Origin: Helicobacteraceae bacterium
GTDB lineage: Bacteria; Campylobacterota; Campylobacteria; Campylobacterales; Helicobacteraceae
NCBI GenBank assembly: GCA_029258405.1
Contig: JARHYY010000079.1
Coordinates: forward strand, 1 to 14,439
Direction: 5' to 3'
DNA: 14,439 nt
Shown here: positions 1 through 6,430 of the stretch, one piece after another
Numbering within the stretch: the stretch's first letter is position 1
Layout: each line of letters opens with the position of its first letter
Notes under the pieces: model-generated
Databases searched by the model: none
What the model saw: only the letters and a program-made list of their open reading frames with translations
Told to the model about the DNA's origin: nothing
Position numbers and translations under genes: made by a program

Positions 1-297
1 AATAGCCTTTGAGTGCTTTAATTAATCTTAGTAGTTTATTCAAAGAAATAAAAGATTATTATAAGAGTGCATATTAAAAAACCTTAAAAAGAGCTAGTAG
101 ATTTTATGAATAAAGAATGCAATAATGTAAGTAATTAATCTCTATATATAAAAGATTCTTTGTTTATCTTATTGAATGAAATGATAATTTAAATTATGGT
201 AAGCTGTGTCAAGTTTTTATGTATAGAAATGTTTGTGTGGTTTGGGGGCAACATTATAGGTTCGATTACAATAAAACATTGATGGGTAATGAGCAAA

Positions 298-327
298 GTT
301 TAATGAGTTTTAATGAGTTTTAATGAG
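298..327. repeat. Three tandem copies of a 10-bp unit
   Basis: The unit TTTTAATGAG occurs three times head to tail; the first copy starts with G instead of T. A further isolated TAATGAG lies just upstream at about 287-293. In the forward frame that is open around it, the repeat supplies the consecutive stops TAA and TGA at 321-326. Function unknown; it could be a slippage-prone microrepeat. Confidence 0.75.
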
Positions 328-378
328 AAGGAATTACTCTAGAAAGTGTGATTCACTTTTTAGGAGGAATAGTTTTGT

Positions 379-410
379 TTGACATATTTAGTTATTTTTG
401 TAATAATAAT
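379..410 (+). promoter_or_regulatory. Candidate promoter for the secreted protein gene at 447
   Basis: A perfect TTGACA at 379-384 is followed after 17 bp by AATAAT at 402-407, inside a TAATAATAAT run. The downstream gene has a Shine-Dalgarno and starts at 447, which would leave a leader of about 30 nt. Helicobacter housekeeping promoters rely mainly on the -10 element and AT-rich periodicity, so a -35 match in DNA this AT-rich is weak evidence. This is an inference from hexamer matches only. Confidence 0.3.
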
Positions 411-446
411 TTGAGTGCTTAAAATAATATTCACAAGAGGGAATTC

Positions 447-791
447 ATGAAAAGGCTATTTTTTTGTGCTTTAATGGTTTGTCCTGCTTTTGCCCGTAAT
501 TATGATTATTATCCAGAAGATAGGCTTTGTGCGATGGTAAGGGCACAGGATAGAGAAGAGCGTTACGGAAATAAAGAATACGCAAAACAAATTGCAAAAG
601 ATATTGAAATTTTTAGGGAGCGTTTCGGGCTTCAATGGTATAATGATGCCTATTGTGGTGATGCCGATAGCTATGAAGATGGCTTTAGAGATGGTTATGA
701 ATATGGAAGATACCCACCTTATTATCCTCCCTATTATCCACCATACCCAGGAAAACCTCACCCCTATCCACCCTATCCAATTCCAAAATAA
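447..791 (+). CDS. Small secreted Tyr/Pro-rich protein, function unknown
   Basis: A 114-residue protein that I do not recognise. It begins with a short, convincing signal peptide: KR at 2-3, hydrophobic residues 4-15, and a likely AFA cleavage site after residue 16. The mature part has a charged, probably helical segment (about 24-62) and two cysteines, C28 and C70, which could form a disulfide in the periplasm. An acidic Gly/Tyr stretch follows (about 72-88, with DGFRDGYEYG), then a C-terminal tail (89-114) made almost wholly of Tyr and Pro in PPYY-like repeats. The start is supported by GAGGG five bases upstream of ATG. It is the only plus-strand gene here and converges on the end of the long minus-strand operon, 38 bp away. 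Periplasmic or outer-surface location is inferred from the signal peptide. The Tyr/Pro tail suggests a binding or wall-spanning segment, but no function can be assigned. Confidence 0.7.
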   Translation: MKRLFFCALMVCPAFARNYDYYPEDRLCAMVRAQDREERYGNKEYAKQIAKDIEIFRERFGLQWYNDAYCGDADSYEDGFRDGYEYGRYPPYYPPYYPPYPGKPHPYPPYPIPK

Positions 792-829
792 TCGCTCATA
801 TAAAAATAGTTATTGGGGTGAAAGGCTAT

Positions 830-1801
830 TTAACTTGAAGCAATAGGGGGCGTGATTATTGAGAATATTCTTTTGAGGATAGCAAGAAATATGAAAAATG
901 AACCCACAGGAATAACAATTTCTGTAAGAATAAATAGGGCAATAACTTTCATAAATCTTTCAACCATTTCATCTAAATAGTTCATGGCTGAATTGATATT
1001 TTCAAAAATATTATTTTTTATTTCACCAAGTTTTTTTGGAGCTTTTTGCATATTGTCAAAAAAGCCTTTGACATTTCCCCATTGTTCCTGCATCCATGAA
1101 TGGCTTTGCAATACTTCATCATTAGTAGTGCCATTTTGTTCCCTATGCCCTAAGAAGTTATTATTTAATGTTTCCTCCAAGGTTTCTTGTTGGTCATGAA
1201 TGTTGTGCATATTTGTTTCAAACTCTTCATTAAGATAGAAATCGTATATATAAGTATTCATAGTAGCAGTAAGAGGGAAGAATAGCCATATTAAAAAAGA
1301 AATTTTAAGTAAAAAAAATCCTATATTTTTAAGACCCAAGATATTGAGTTTTAAATGATAAAAAAATATATTATAAAAAAACAAACAAATAAAGGCTAAG
1401 GGAAAAAGACATTTAAAAACCAAAAATGTAACTAGCCCTATAGATATTTTTTGCAATAGAGCAAGCACAATAAGTGCAAATAGCAGGGAAGATATTCGCT
1501 CTAAATTATCACTAATGGCAGCAAGCAATTCACCGGGTGCAACAGTTACCCCAACTCCAAAATGAAATGAAATTTCTCCTCTTTGTATCATGGCTGTAAG
1601 CTTGCTTGCAAGCTTAACGCTTGCCCACGCTATCCCAAGTTTAGTTAAGGTGTTATTATAATAATCAGTACTTTGCTGTTCTATAGAGTTTATAAGCCAT
1701 ATATTTTTATGATTATCATTAGGCTTAAGAGGGAGGATAAATAATACAATGAGCATGGCAAGAAAAAAGGCATAGATAAGGTAAGGTTTATACTGGGACA
1801 T
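830..1801 (-). CDS. Uncharacterised multi-pass inner-membrane protein
   Basis: A 323-residue protein from the preferred start at 1801; an in-frame ATG at 1864 would add 21 residues but would lie 77 bp inside the upstream phosphodiesterase gene. I do not recognise the family. Likely membrane segments are at about 7-25, 103-117, 120-142, 158-180 and 286-310. Two soluble parts separate them: about 28-100, containing a Gly-rich FGVGVTVAPGEL stretch, and about 183-283, which is acidic/amphipathic with probable coiled-coil helices. This pattern suggests a membrane anchor with two loops on one face, probably periplasmic, but it is inferred by eye. The gene overlaps the end of the ymdB-type gene by 14 bp, so it is probably translationally coupled to it as the last gene of the operon. 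A weak AAGG precedes the start. It is a hypothetical protein with no function assigned. Confidence 0.75.
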   Translation of the reverse strand: MSQYKPYLIYAFFLAMLIVLFILPLKPNDNHKNIWLINSIEQQSTDYYNNTLTKLGIAWASVKLASKLTAMIQRGEISFHFGVGVTVAPGELLAAISDNLERISSLLFALIVLALLQKISIGLVTFLVFKCLFPLAFICLFFYNIFFYHLKLNILGLKNIGFFLLKISFLIWLFFPLTATMNTYIYDFYLNEEFETNMHNIHDQQETLEETLNNNFLGHREQNGTTNDEVLQSHSWMQEQWGNVKGFFDNMQKAPKKLGEIKNNIFENINSAMNYLDEMVERFMKVIALFILTEIVIPVGSFFIFLAILKRIFSIITPPIASS

Positions 1802-2627
1802 TGATAGAGCCTTGATAGGAAAATGCTTCAAACATTTTTTGTGGTTGTAACGAATCGATAGCACGAATTTTATAACCTAAAATACATTCTCCTTCACTAT
1901 TTGTTTCAAAAATAATAATTGGCAAAATGCGTACACATTTATCAGGAATTTCAAAAGCACAAGGAATACCACTCAAAAATCGCTTACAAATGCCCTTAGC
2001 CTCTAAGCCTAGAATACCATCCATGCAACCACATCCACCAGCATCGCTTAACCCTAATGTTCCGTTTGCAATTTCAAGATCATCAGTGCCTACATGAGTA
2101 TGTGTGCCAATAACAGCTGAAACTTTACCACTTAAGAGCCAAAAAAGTCCTCTTTTTTCGCTTGTAGCTTCAGCATGAAAATCGATAAAAATATGTTTAA
2201 TATTTTGTGCCTTAAGTTCTTGCGTGGTTTGCAAAGCAATTTCAAAGACATTATTAGTTTGAGGCATTCCATAATGCCCCATGAGATTAATGACTGCTAA
2301 GGTTTCTTGATTAAAATTGTATATGCCAACACCACTGCCTGGTGCTGCTTTTGGCATATTATGTGGTCGTAAAATGTGAGGACAATCATCAATGATAGCA
2401 AGTATCTCTTTTTTATCCCATATATGATTGCCACTAGTAATAATATCAACCCCGGCATTTAAGAGCTCTTGAGCACAATTTTTAGTAAGTCCAAAGCCAT
2501 GGCTTGCATTTTCCCCATTGGCAATAACTACATCAAGTTTCTCTGCGAGTTTTATTTCTTGAAGCCTTTCTTTGATGATTGTTCTTCCGGGCTTGCCTAT
2601 AATATCGCCTATAAATCCTATTCTCAT
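1788..2627 (-). CDS. YmdB-family metallophosphoesterase (TIGR00282 type)
   Basis: A 279-residue dinuclear-metal phosphoesterase, full length for the YmdB family. Family members hydrolyse 2',3'-cyclic nucleotides, and in Bacillus subtilis YmdB affects biofilm and motility decisions. All the expected metal ligands are visible in order: D8 (GDIIG), E39 and N40 (NGEN), N67 and H68 (GNHIWD), H151 (DFHAEATSEK), and H176 and H178 (GTHTH). The fold is a calcineurin-like cytosolic phosphoesterase without signal peptide or membrane segment. The ATG overlaps the mfd stop by 4 bp (ATGA), and its end overlaps the following membrane-protein gene, so it sits inside a coupled mfd-ymdB-membrane protein string. 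The physiological substrate here is unknown. The family call is firm; any signalling role is inference from other bacteria. Confidence 0.92.
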   Translation of the reverse strand: MRIGFIGDIIGKPGRTIIKERLQEIKLAEKLDVVIANGENASHGFGLTKNCAQELLNAGVDIITSGNHIWDKKEILAIIDDCPHILRPHNMPKAAPGSGVGIYNFNQETLAVINLMGHYGMPQTNNVFEIALQTTQELKAQNIKHIFIDFHAEATSEKRGLFWLLSGKVSAVIGTHTHVGTDDLEIANGTLGLSDAGGCGCMDGILGLEAKGICKRFLSGIPCAFEIPDKCVRILPIIIFETNSEGECILGYKIRAIDSLQPQKMFEAFSYQGSINVPV

Positions 2628-5600
2628 ATGTGCTCTTTTTGTTTTTGGGATTGCTTATGTAAATATTTCAAAAGTGCATCTAAAATATCGTCATCATCTT
2701 TACTATATGCTTCAAGCTTAATAGTTTCTGCTTGAGAGCAAATACTTATTTTTTGTTGGTAATTAGTAATTTTTTGGATATGAAGTTGTTGTGCTAAAAC
2801 TTTAATAGTGATAAGAGCAAAAAATTGTTTTGTATAATGGTCTGCTTTTCCAAAGCGATCATTCATTTCAATTTCAAGATGATTGATTTCATCTATACTT
2901 TTACATAGTGCAAGTCGTCTATAAAGATTGATGCGTATTCGCTCAGAGCTAATATATTGCGGGGAGAGAAAAGCATTAATGGAGAGCTTTATATCAACCT
3001 CTTGATTCACATTTTGTGTTTGTGTGCTTAATGAGCAAATAGAATCTTCAAGCATTTTAAGATAAAGCCCATAGCCAATATTTTTAATATGCCCACTTTG
3101 TGCCTCACCTAAAAGATTGCCCCCGCCTCGTATCTCTAAGTCATGAAAAGCTAAAATTGAACCACTGCCTAATTCAGAATGTGTTTCTAGTGCTAAAAGT
3201 CGTTTTTTTGCTTCAGGGGTTAGCGTTTCATGATCATTGATAAGAAAATAGCAAAAGCCTTCCTTCTCCCCTCTGCCTACTCTTCCGCGTAATTGATGTA
3301 AATCAGCCATGCCAAATTTATCACTTGAGTTAATAATAATGGTATTTGCATTAGGGAGATGAATCCCCGATTCTACAATAGATGTTGAAAGTAAAACATG
3401 ATATTTATTACAACAAAAATCTATCATTATATTTTCACTTTCTTTAGAATCAATTTGGGAATGCAAAATAGCAATATGAAGATGAGGGATAAGGCTTTTA
3501 AGATGAGTATAAACATTATTAATGCTCGCAATATTATTATGAATATAAAAAATTTGCCCACCTCGTCTTATTTCACGCAAAATAACTTCTTTAATCAAAG
3601 TATCACTATATGCTTTTACAAAAGTCCTTATAGGCTTTCTCTTTTGGGGTGGGGTGCTTAGTGTGCTCAAAGGTTTAATATCTGAAAGTACTTGATTAAG
3701 AGTTCTTGGTATAGGGGTGGCACTCATAGTGAGTGTATGGAGATGAATGGCAATTTGTTTTATTCTTTCTTTTTGTTTAACACCAAATTTATGTTCTTCA
3801 TCAATAATAATTAAGCCTATCTTATGAAATTGCATATTAATAATACTATGAGTCCCTACGACAATGTCAATAAGCCCTTCTTGTACATTTTTAATGATAC
3901 TCTTTTTTTCCTTATTGCTTACAAATCTATCAAGCTGAACTATCTTGATTCCAAAAGGGCTAAAGCGCTCTTTGAGCGTCTTAAAATGTTGCATGGCTAA
4001 CAAAGTAGTAGGCACAAGCAAAGCTGATTGAAAACCACTTTTATACGCAACAAATAATGCATTCATAGCAACTTCTGTTTTACCAAAGCCTACATCACCG
4101 CTTAAAAGCCTATCCATAACTTTACCGCTTGAGAGATCATTAAAAATATTATTAATGGCTTGTTTTTGATCATCTGTATATTCAAAGCCACTTCGTGATT
4201 GAAAAATGGGTATTTCTTCATTATGTACATCAAATATAATACCCGGTGTTATATTTCTTTGAGCTGCTAAAAGAACAATTTGCTGTGCAATTTCTAAAAG
4301 CTTCTTTTTAATTTTTTCTTTAAGCTTTACAAAACTACTGCTTCCAAGCTGGTCTATCACAGGTATGCTTCCACTGTCAGCAATATATCTATCAATATAA
4401 TTAAGATTTTCAACAGGCAATAAAAGTTTATCTTCCCCTTGATATGCAATTAAAATAAAATCCCTTAAAGCACCTAAAACCTTTTCTTGTGAAATACCCT
4501 GAAAAATGCCAATACCATATTCTTCATGTACAATATAATCACCTACTCGTATTTCATCAAGTATAATATTTTTTTTATGTATCTTCTTAGGGGCAATGTT
4601 TTTATTCAGTGATATAATGACTTCATCAGGTGTGATAAAATTGAGATGATAGGGGGCAAAAATAGTGTTATAAGGTATTTGTGGCAATGTAGTTTGGCGT
4701 AAAATAGCATCATTACGAGCGATAATATGTATTGTTTTTTTTGAATGGAGTTGCAAAAAGGTATTCAATCTATGGGCATTAAAGGTAAAATCTGCATATC
4801 CTTTTTGAACTTCTAATTGAGGGATTTTAGCCAACTGTTGAAGTATAGCAACTTCATGAGCTCCTTCAGCAATACTTATATATTCTTGCATGTCTTTGTA
4901 GGCTTGAGGGGTGATAAAAGATATTTTTGAATCATGAATATAAGAACACATACTTGGTTTAAGATGCCAAAACCCTAAACTAAGCATATCTTGAGAAAAG
5001 CTTGCAGAAGATGATTGGATAATACTCTTGTTAATATCTTCAAATTCATCAGCACTTAAGGCAAAGAGAGCGGGGGGGATATATATTCCGTTAAGTTTTT
5101 CTTTTTCTGACAGTTGTGTGTAAATATCAAAATATCGTATATCTTCAATTTCATCATCAAAGAAAGAAATGCGCAAAGGTTTTTCTGAAAGTGGGGGATA
5201 AATATCTAAAATATCCCCCCTTAAAGATGCCTCTCCTTGCATTTCAATCATATCAACAAAAGTGTAGCCATAATGGTAGAGCCTTTCTTGAATGTCTTTT
5301 ATGGTTATTTTTTGGTAGGTAAGCGAAAAGCCTTCTAAATTTTTTTGTTGAGGAAGTGGGTAGAGCAAAGCATTAAAAGGAGCAATCAATATTTTTGATG
5401 GTGATTGACTTTTATAATAATTTCTTAAATGGGCTAATAAAATCAGTAATTCATGGTAATATGGTCGTAAGTCATCGCCCATTTTAGCGCGAAAATCAGA
5501 AAGCAAGAAAGGACTTTTTTTGGCAAAAAGCATAACTTCTCCTGCTTCTTCTGCCTCTGCTTGGTCAGCAACAATAAGGAGCTCTATATTTTTGTAAATT

Positions 5601-5632
5601 TTACATGCACTATAAATAAGCGATTGTATCAC
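2624..5632 (-). CDS. mfd: Transcription-repair coupling factor Mfd
   Basis: A 1002-residue ATP-dependent DNA translocase that removes RNA polymerase stalled at lesions and recruits UvrA for nucleotide excision repair. The N-terminal part carries the UvrB-like region (GEASLRGDILDIYPP at about 133-147). The CarD-like RNA polymerase-interacting domain spans about 359-417 (VGDYIVHEEYGIG). The helicase core has Walker A GDVGFGKTE (512-520), DEEH (611-614), SATPIPRTL (637-645) and the RGRVGRG motif, followed by the C-terminal TRCF domain. The length is close to that of H. pylori Mfd as I recall it, about 1000 and shorter than E. coli's 1148. The start is GTG, and it overlaps the ccmA stop as GTGA. 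The Shine-Dalgarno is weak and A-rich, so translational coupling to ccmA is likely. The first residues, MIQS, agree with my memory of the H. pylori N-terminus. A C7 run (5072-5078) lies within the gene. Confidence 0.97.
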   Translation of the reverse strand: MIQSLIYSACKIYKNIELLIVADQAEAEEAGEVMLFAKKSPFLLSDFRAKMGDDLRPYYHELLILLAHLRNYYKSQSPSKILIAPFNALLYPLPQQKNLEGFSLTYQKITIKDIQERLYHYGYTFVDMIEMQGEASLRGDILDIYPPLSEKPLRISFFDDEIEDIRYFDIYTQLSEKEKLNGIYIPPALFALSADEFEDINKSIIQSSSASFSQDMLSLGFWHLKPSMCSYIHDSKISFITPQAYKDMQEYISIAEGAHEVAILQQLAKIPQLEVQKGYADFTFNAHRLNTFLQLHSKKTIHIIARNDAILRQTTLPQIPYNTIFAPYHLNFITPDEVIISLNKNIAPKKIHKKNIILDEIRVGDYIVHEEYGIGIFQGISQEKVLGALRDFILIAYQGEDKLLLPVENLNYIDRYIADSGSIPVIDQLGSSSFVKLKEKIKKKLLEIAQQIVLLAAQRNITPGIIFDVHNEEIPIFQSRSGFEYTDDQKQAINNIFNDLSSGKVMDRLLSGDVGFGKTEVAMNALFVAYKSGFQSALLVPTTLLAMQHFKTLKERFSPFGIKIVQLDRFVSNKEKKSIIKNVQEGLIDIVVGTHSIINMQFHKIGLIIIDEEHKFGVKQKERIKQIAIHLHTLTMSATPIPRTLNQVLSDIKPLSTLSTPPQKRKPIRTFVKAYSDTLIKEVILREIRRGGQIFYIHNNIASINNVYTHLKSLIPHLHIAILHSQIDSKESENIMIDFCCNKYHVLLSTSIVESGIHLPNANTIIINSSDKFGMADLHQLRGRVGRGEKEGFCYFLINDHETLTPEAKKRLLALETHSELGSGSILAFHDLEIRGGGNLLGEAQSGHIKNIGYGLYLKMLEDSICSLSTQTQNVNQEVDIKLSINAFLSPQYISSERIRINLYRRLALCKSIDEINHLEIEMNDRFGKADHYTKQFFALITIKVLAQQLHIQKITNYQQKISICSQAETIKLEAYSKDDDDILDALLKYLHKQSQKQKEHI

Positions 5633-6012
5633 GATTTCTTTTCTTTTTCTTGTGCTTTTTCTTCTTTTATCTCCTCTAAAGGTTTTTTGCTTCGTTCATT
5701 TTTTATGCGACTTTCACCAACAAAAAATCCTTCTCTTTCAATAACCAATTCATTAACAATAATATTTCCATCAATTCTTCCATGCGGCATTATTTCGATA
5801 ATATTACAATTAGCTGTGCCATTAAATTTACCACTAACAATAAGCTTTTCTGCAACTATTTCACCGCTTGCTAAGCCACTCTGACCAATGGAAATGGTAT
5901 TTTTTGAAATAAGCTTTCCTTCAAAACTTCCATCAATATGGAGGTTTGATTCTGCAACTATTTCCCCTTCAATGCTTGTTCCCATTGCTATAATAGTTGT
6001 TTCTTGTGTCAT
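5629..6012 (-). CDS. ccmA: Bactofilin CcmA (cell-shape cytoskeletal protein)
   Basis: A 127-residue bactofilin (DUF583/polymer-forming cytoskeletal family). In H. pylori, CcmA forms filaments and is needed for helical cell shape together with Csd peptidoglycan hydrolases. Residues about 8-101 form the right-handed beta-helix of short hydrophobic/Gly repeats (IEGEIVAES, IDGSFEGKL, VSGKFNG, EIMPHGRIDG). The tail from about 102 is charged and Lys/Glu-rich, as expected. The segment KLIVSGKF...EIMPHGRIDG followed by ELVIEREG is very close to H. pylori CcmA as I remember it, so of the two bactofilins here this is the better ortholog. Two ATGs are adjacent (6015 and 6012). The AGGAG lies only 1 nt from the first but 4 nt from the second, so I chose 6012. 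It lies 9 bp after the first bactofilin and overlaps mfd by 4 bp. Confidence 0.9.
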   Translation of the reverse strand: MTQETTIIAMGTSIEGEIVAESNLHIDGSFEGKLISKNTISIGQSGLASGEIVAEKLIVSGKFNGTANCNIIEIMPHGRIDGNIIVNELVIEREGFFVGESRIKNERSKKPLEEIKEEKAQEKEKKS

Positions 6013-6016
6013 CATT

Positions 6017-6021
6017 CTCCT
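6017..6021 (-). promoter_or_regulatory. Shine-Dalgarno of ccmA, favours the second ATG
   Basis: AGGAG directly follows the stop codon of the upstream bactofilin gene. It is 1 nt from the ATG at 6015 but 4 nt from the ATG at 6012, so the latter is the likelier initiation codon. The difference is one residue. Confidence 0.6.
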
Positions 6022-6405
6022 TTAATTATTTTTTATATCATTTTTAGTGTGGCTTGAGCCAATGAATGACCCCCCCCTTTCAATCAAAAGGTCATCTGTA
6101 AATATATCCCCCCTATATTTTCCTTGAGAATGTATCTCGATACAATCACATTTGCTCTCCCCTTCAAATAAACCATTAATAATCATTTTATTTGCTTTAA
6201 TATTTCCTTTGCCTGTACCACCATTGTTGATAACAATAACTGATTCAGATTGTATCTGCCCTTCAAAATTTCCTTCTATATGAATTTCTGATTGGGCTGT
6301 AATTTTGCCTTTAATAACTGTGCCTCTTGTAATAATACTTACTCCTGTATCATTAACCCCAAGAAGCGATACCTTAGTTTTATTATTTCCTTTAAAAATT
6401 GCCAT
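6022..6405 (-). CDS. Second bactofilin, paralogue of CcmA
   Basis: A 127-residue bactofilin in tandem with ccmA. The short beta-helix repeats occupy about residues 23-116 (VIKGKITAQ, IEGNFEGQI, INGLFEGES, YRGDIFTDD). The N-terminus MAIFKGNNK resembles the start of H. pylori CcmA as I recall it, while the core is less like CcmA than its neighbour is. It carries two cysteines, C86 and C88, in the helix region, which is unusual for the family. The C-terminal tail is short and lacks the long Lys/Glu extension of CcmA. Codons for R110-G112 form a G8 homopolymer, a potential slippage site. A gain or loss of one G would replace the last 15 or so residues with a different short tail before the next gene. 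GGGAGG precedes the ATG by 3 nt. It likely co-polymerises with CcmA or modifies its function; that is inference. Confidence 0.9.
   Translation of the reverse strand: MAIFKGNNKTKVSLLGVNDTGVSIITRGTVIKGKITAQSEIHIEGNFEGQIQSESVIVINNGGTGKGNIKANKMIINGLFEGESKCDCIEIHSQGKYRGDIFTDDLLIERGGSFIGSSHTKNDIKNN
6070..6077. repeat. G8/C8 homopolymer inside a bactofilin gene
   Basis: Eight consecutive C on the plus strand (G8 in the coding strand), the longest G/C run I see in the window. It is in frame as AGG-GGG-GGG. Helicobacter and Campylobacter genomes use such tracts for phase-variable switching, but eight is at the low end of the lengths usually switched. Confidence 0.85.
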
Positions 6406-6430
6406 TTTCCTCCCTTTATATTAAAGTGAA

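Larger units (their letters stand above)
1..446. other. AT-rich intergenic region, no confident gene
   Basis: No reading frame longer than about 50 codons exists here on either strand, and stops are frequent in all frames. The stretch holds a short tandem repeat (298-327), a frame that is open from 180 to 422 except for two adjacent stops at 321-326, an isolated perfect AGGAGG at 362-367 and a TTGACA hexamer at 379-384. I see no tRNA, rRNA or clear hairpin terminator. It may be ordinary upstream DNA of the gene at 447, or it may contain decayed coding sequence. Confidence 0.6.

Noticed and set aside
113..161. Inverted repeat AAAGAAT...ATTCTTT as a possible terminator at the left end.
   Set aside because: Only 7 AT-rich pairs with a loop of over 30 nt; expected by chance in this composition.
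196..282. A 28-codon hydrophobic peptide frame starting at ATG 196, reminiscent of type I toxins.
   Set aside because: No Shine-Dalgarno precedes it, it has no clear likeness to the H. pylori AapA peptides, no antisense promoter is evident, and other frames over the same stretch are equally open.
244..290. A stretch resembling the 5' part of tmRNA or a tRNA T-arm (GGGGGC... then GGTTCGATTAC).
   Set aside because: The T-loop lacks the closing C at position 61 and the stem does not pair. There is no matching 3' acceptor strand, CCA end, or tag-peptide frame in the window.
792..829. A bidirectional terminator between the convergent genes.
   Set aside because: Only a 6-bp AT-rich stem with a long loop (AAATAG/CTATTT) can be drawn, with no GC-rich stem or T-run. 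Too weak to call.
1802..1864. The longer start (1864) for the uncharacterised membrane protein.
   Set aside because: It would overlap the phosphodiesterase gene by 77 bp and add a basic, non-hydrophobic 21-residue stretch. The ATG at 1801 gives a normal short overlap and begins just before a membrane helix.
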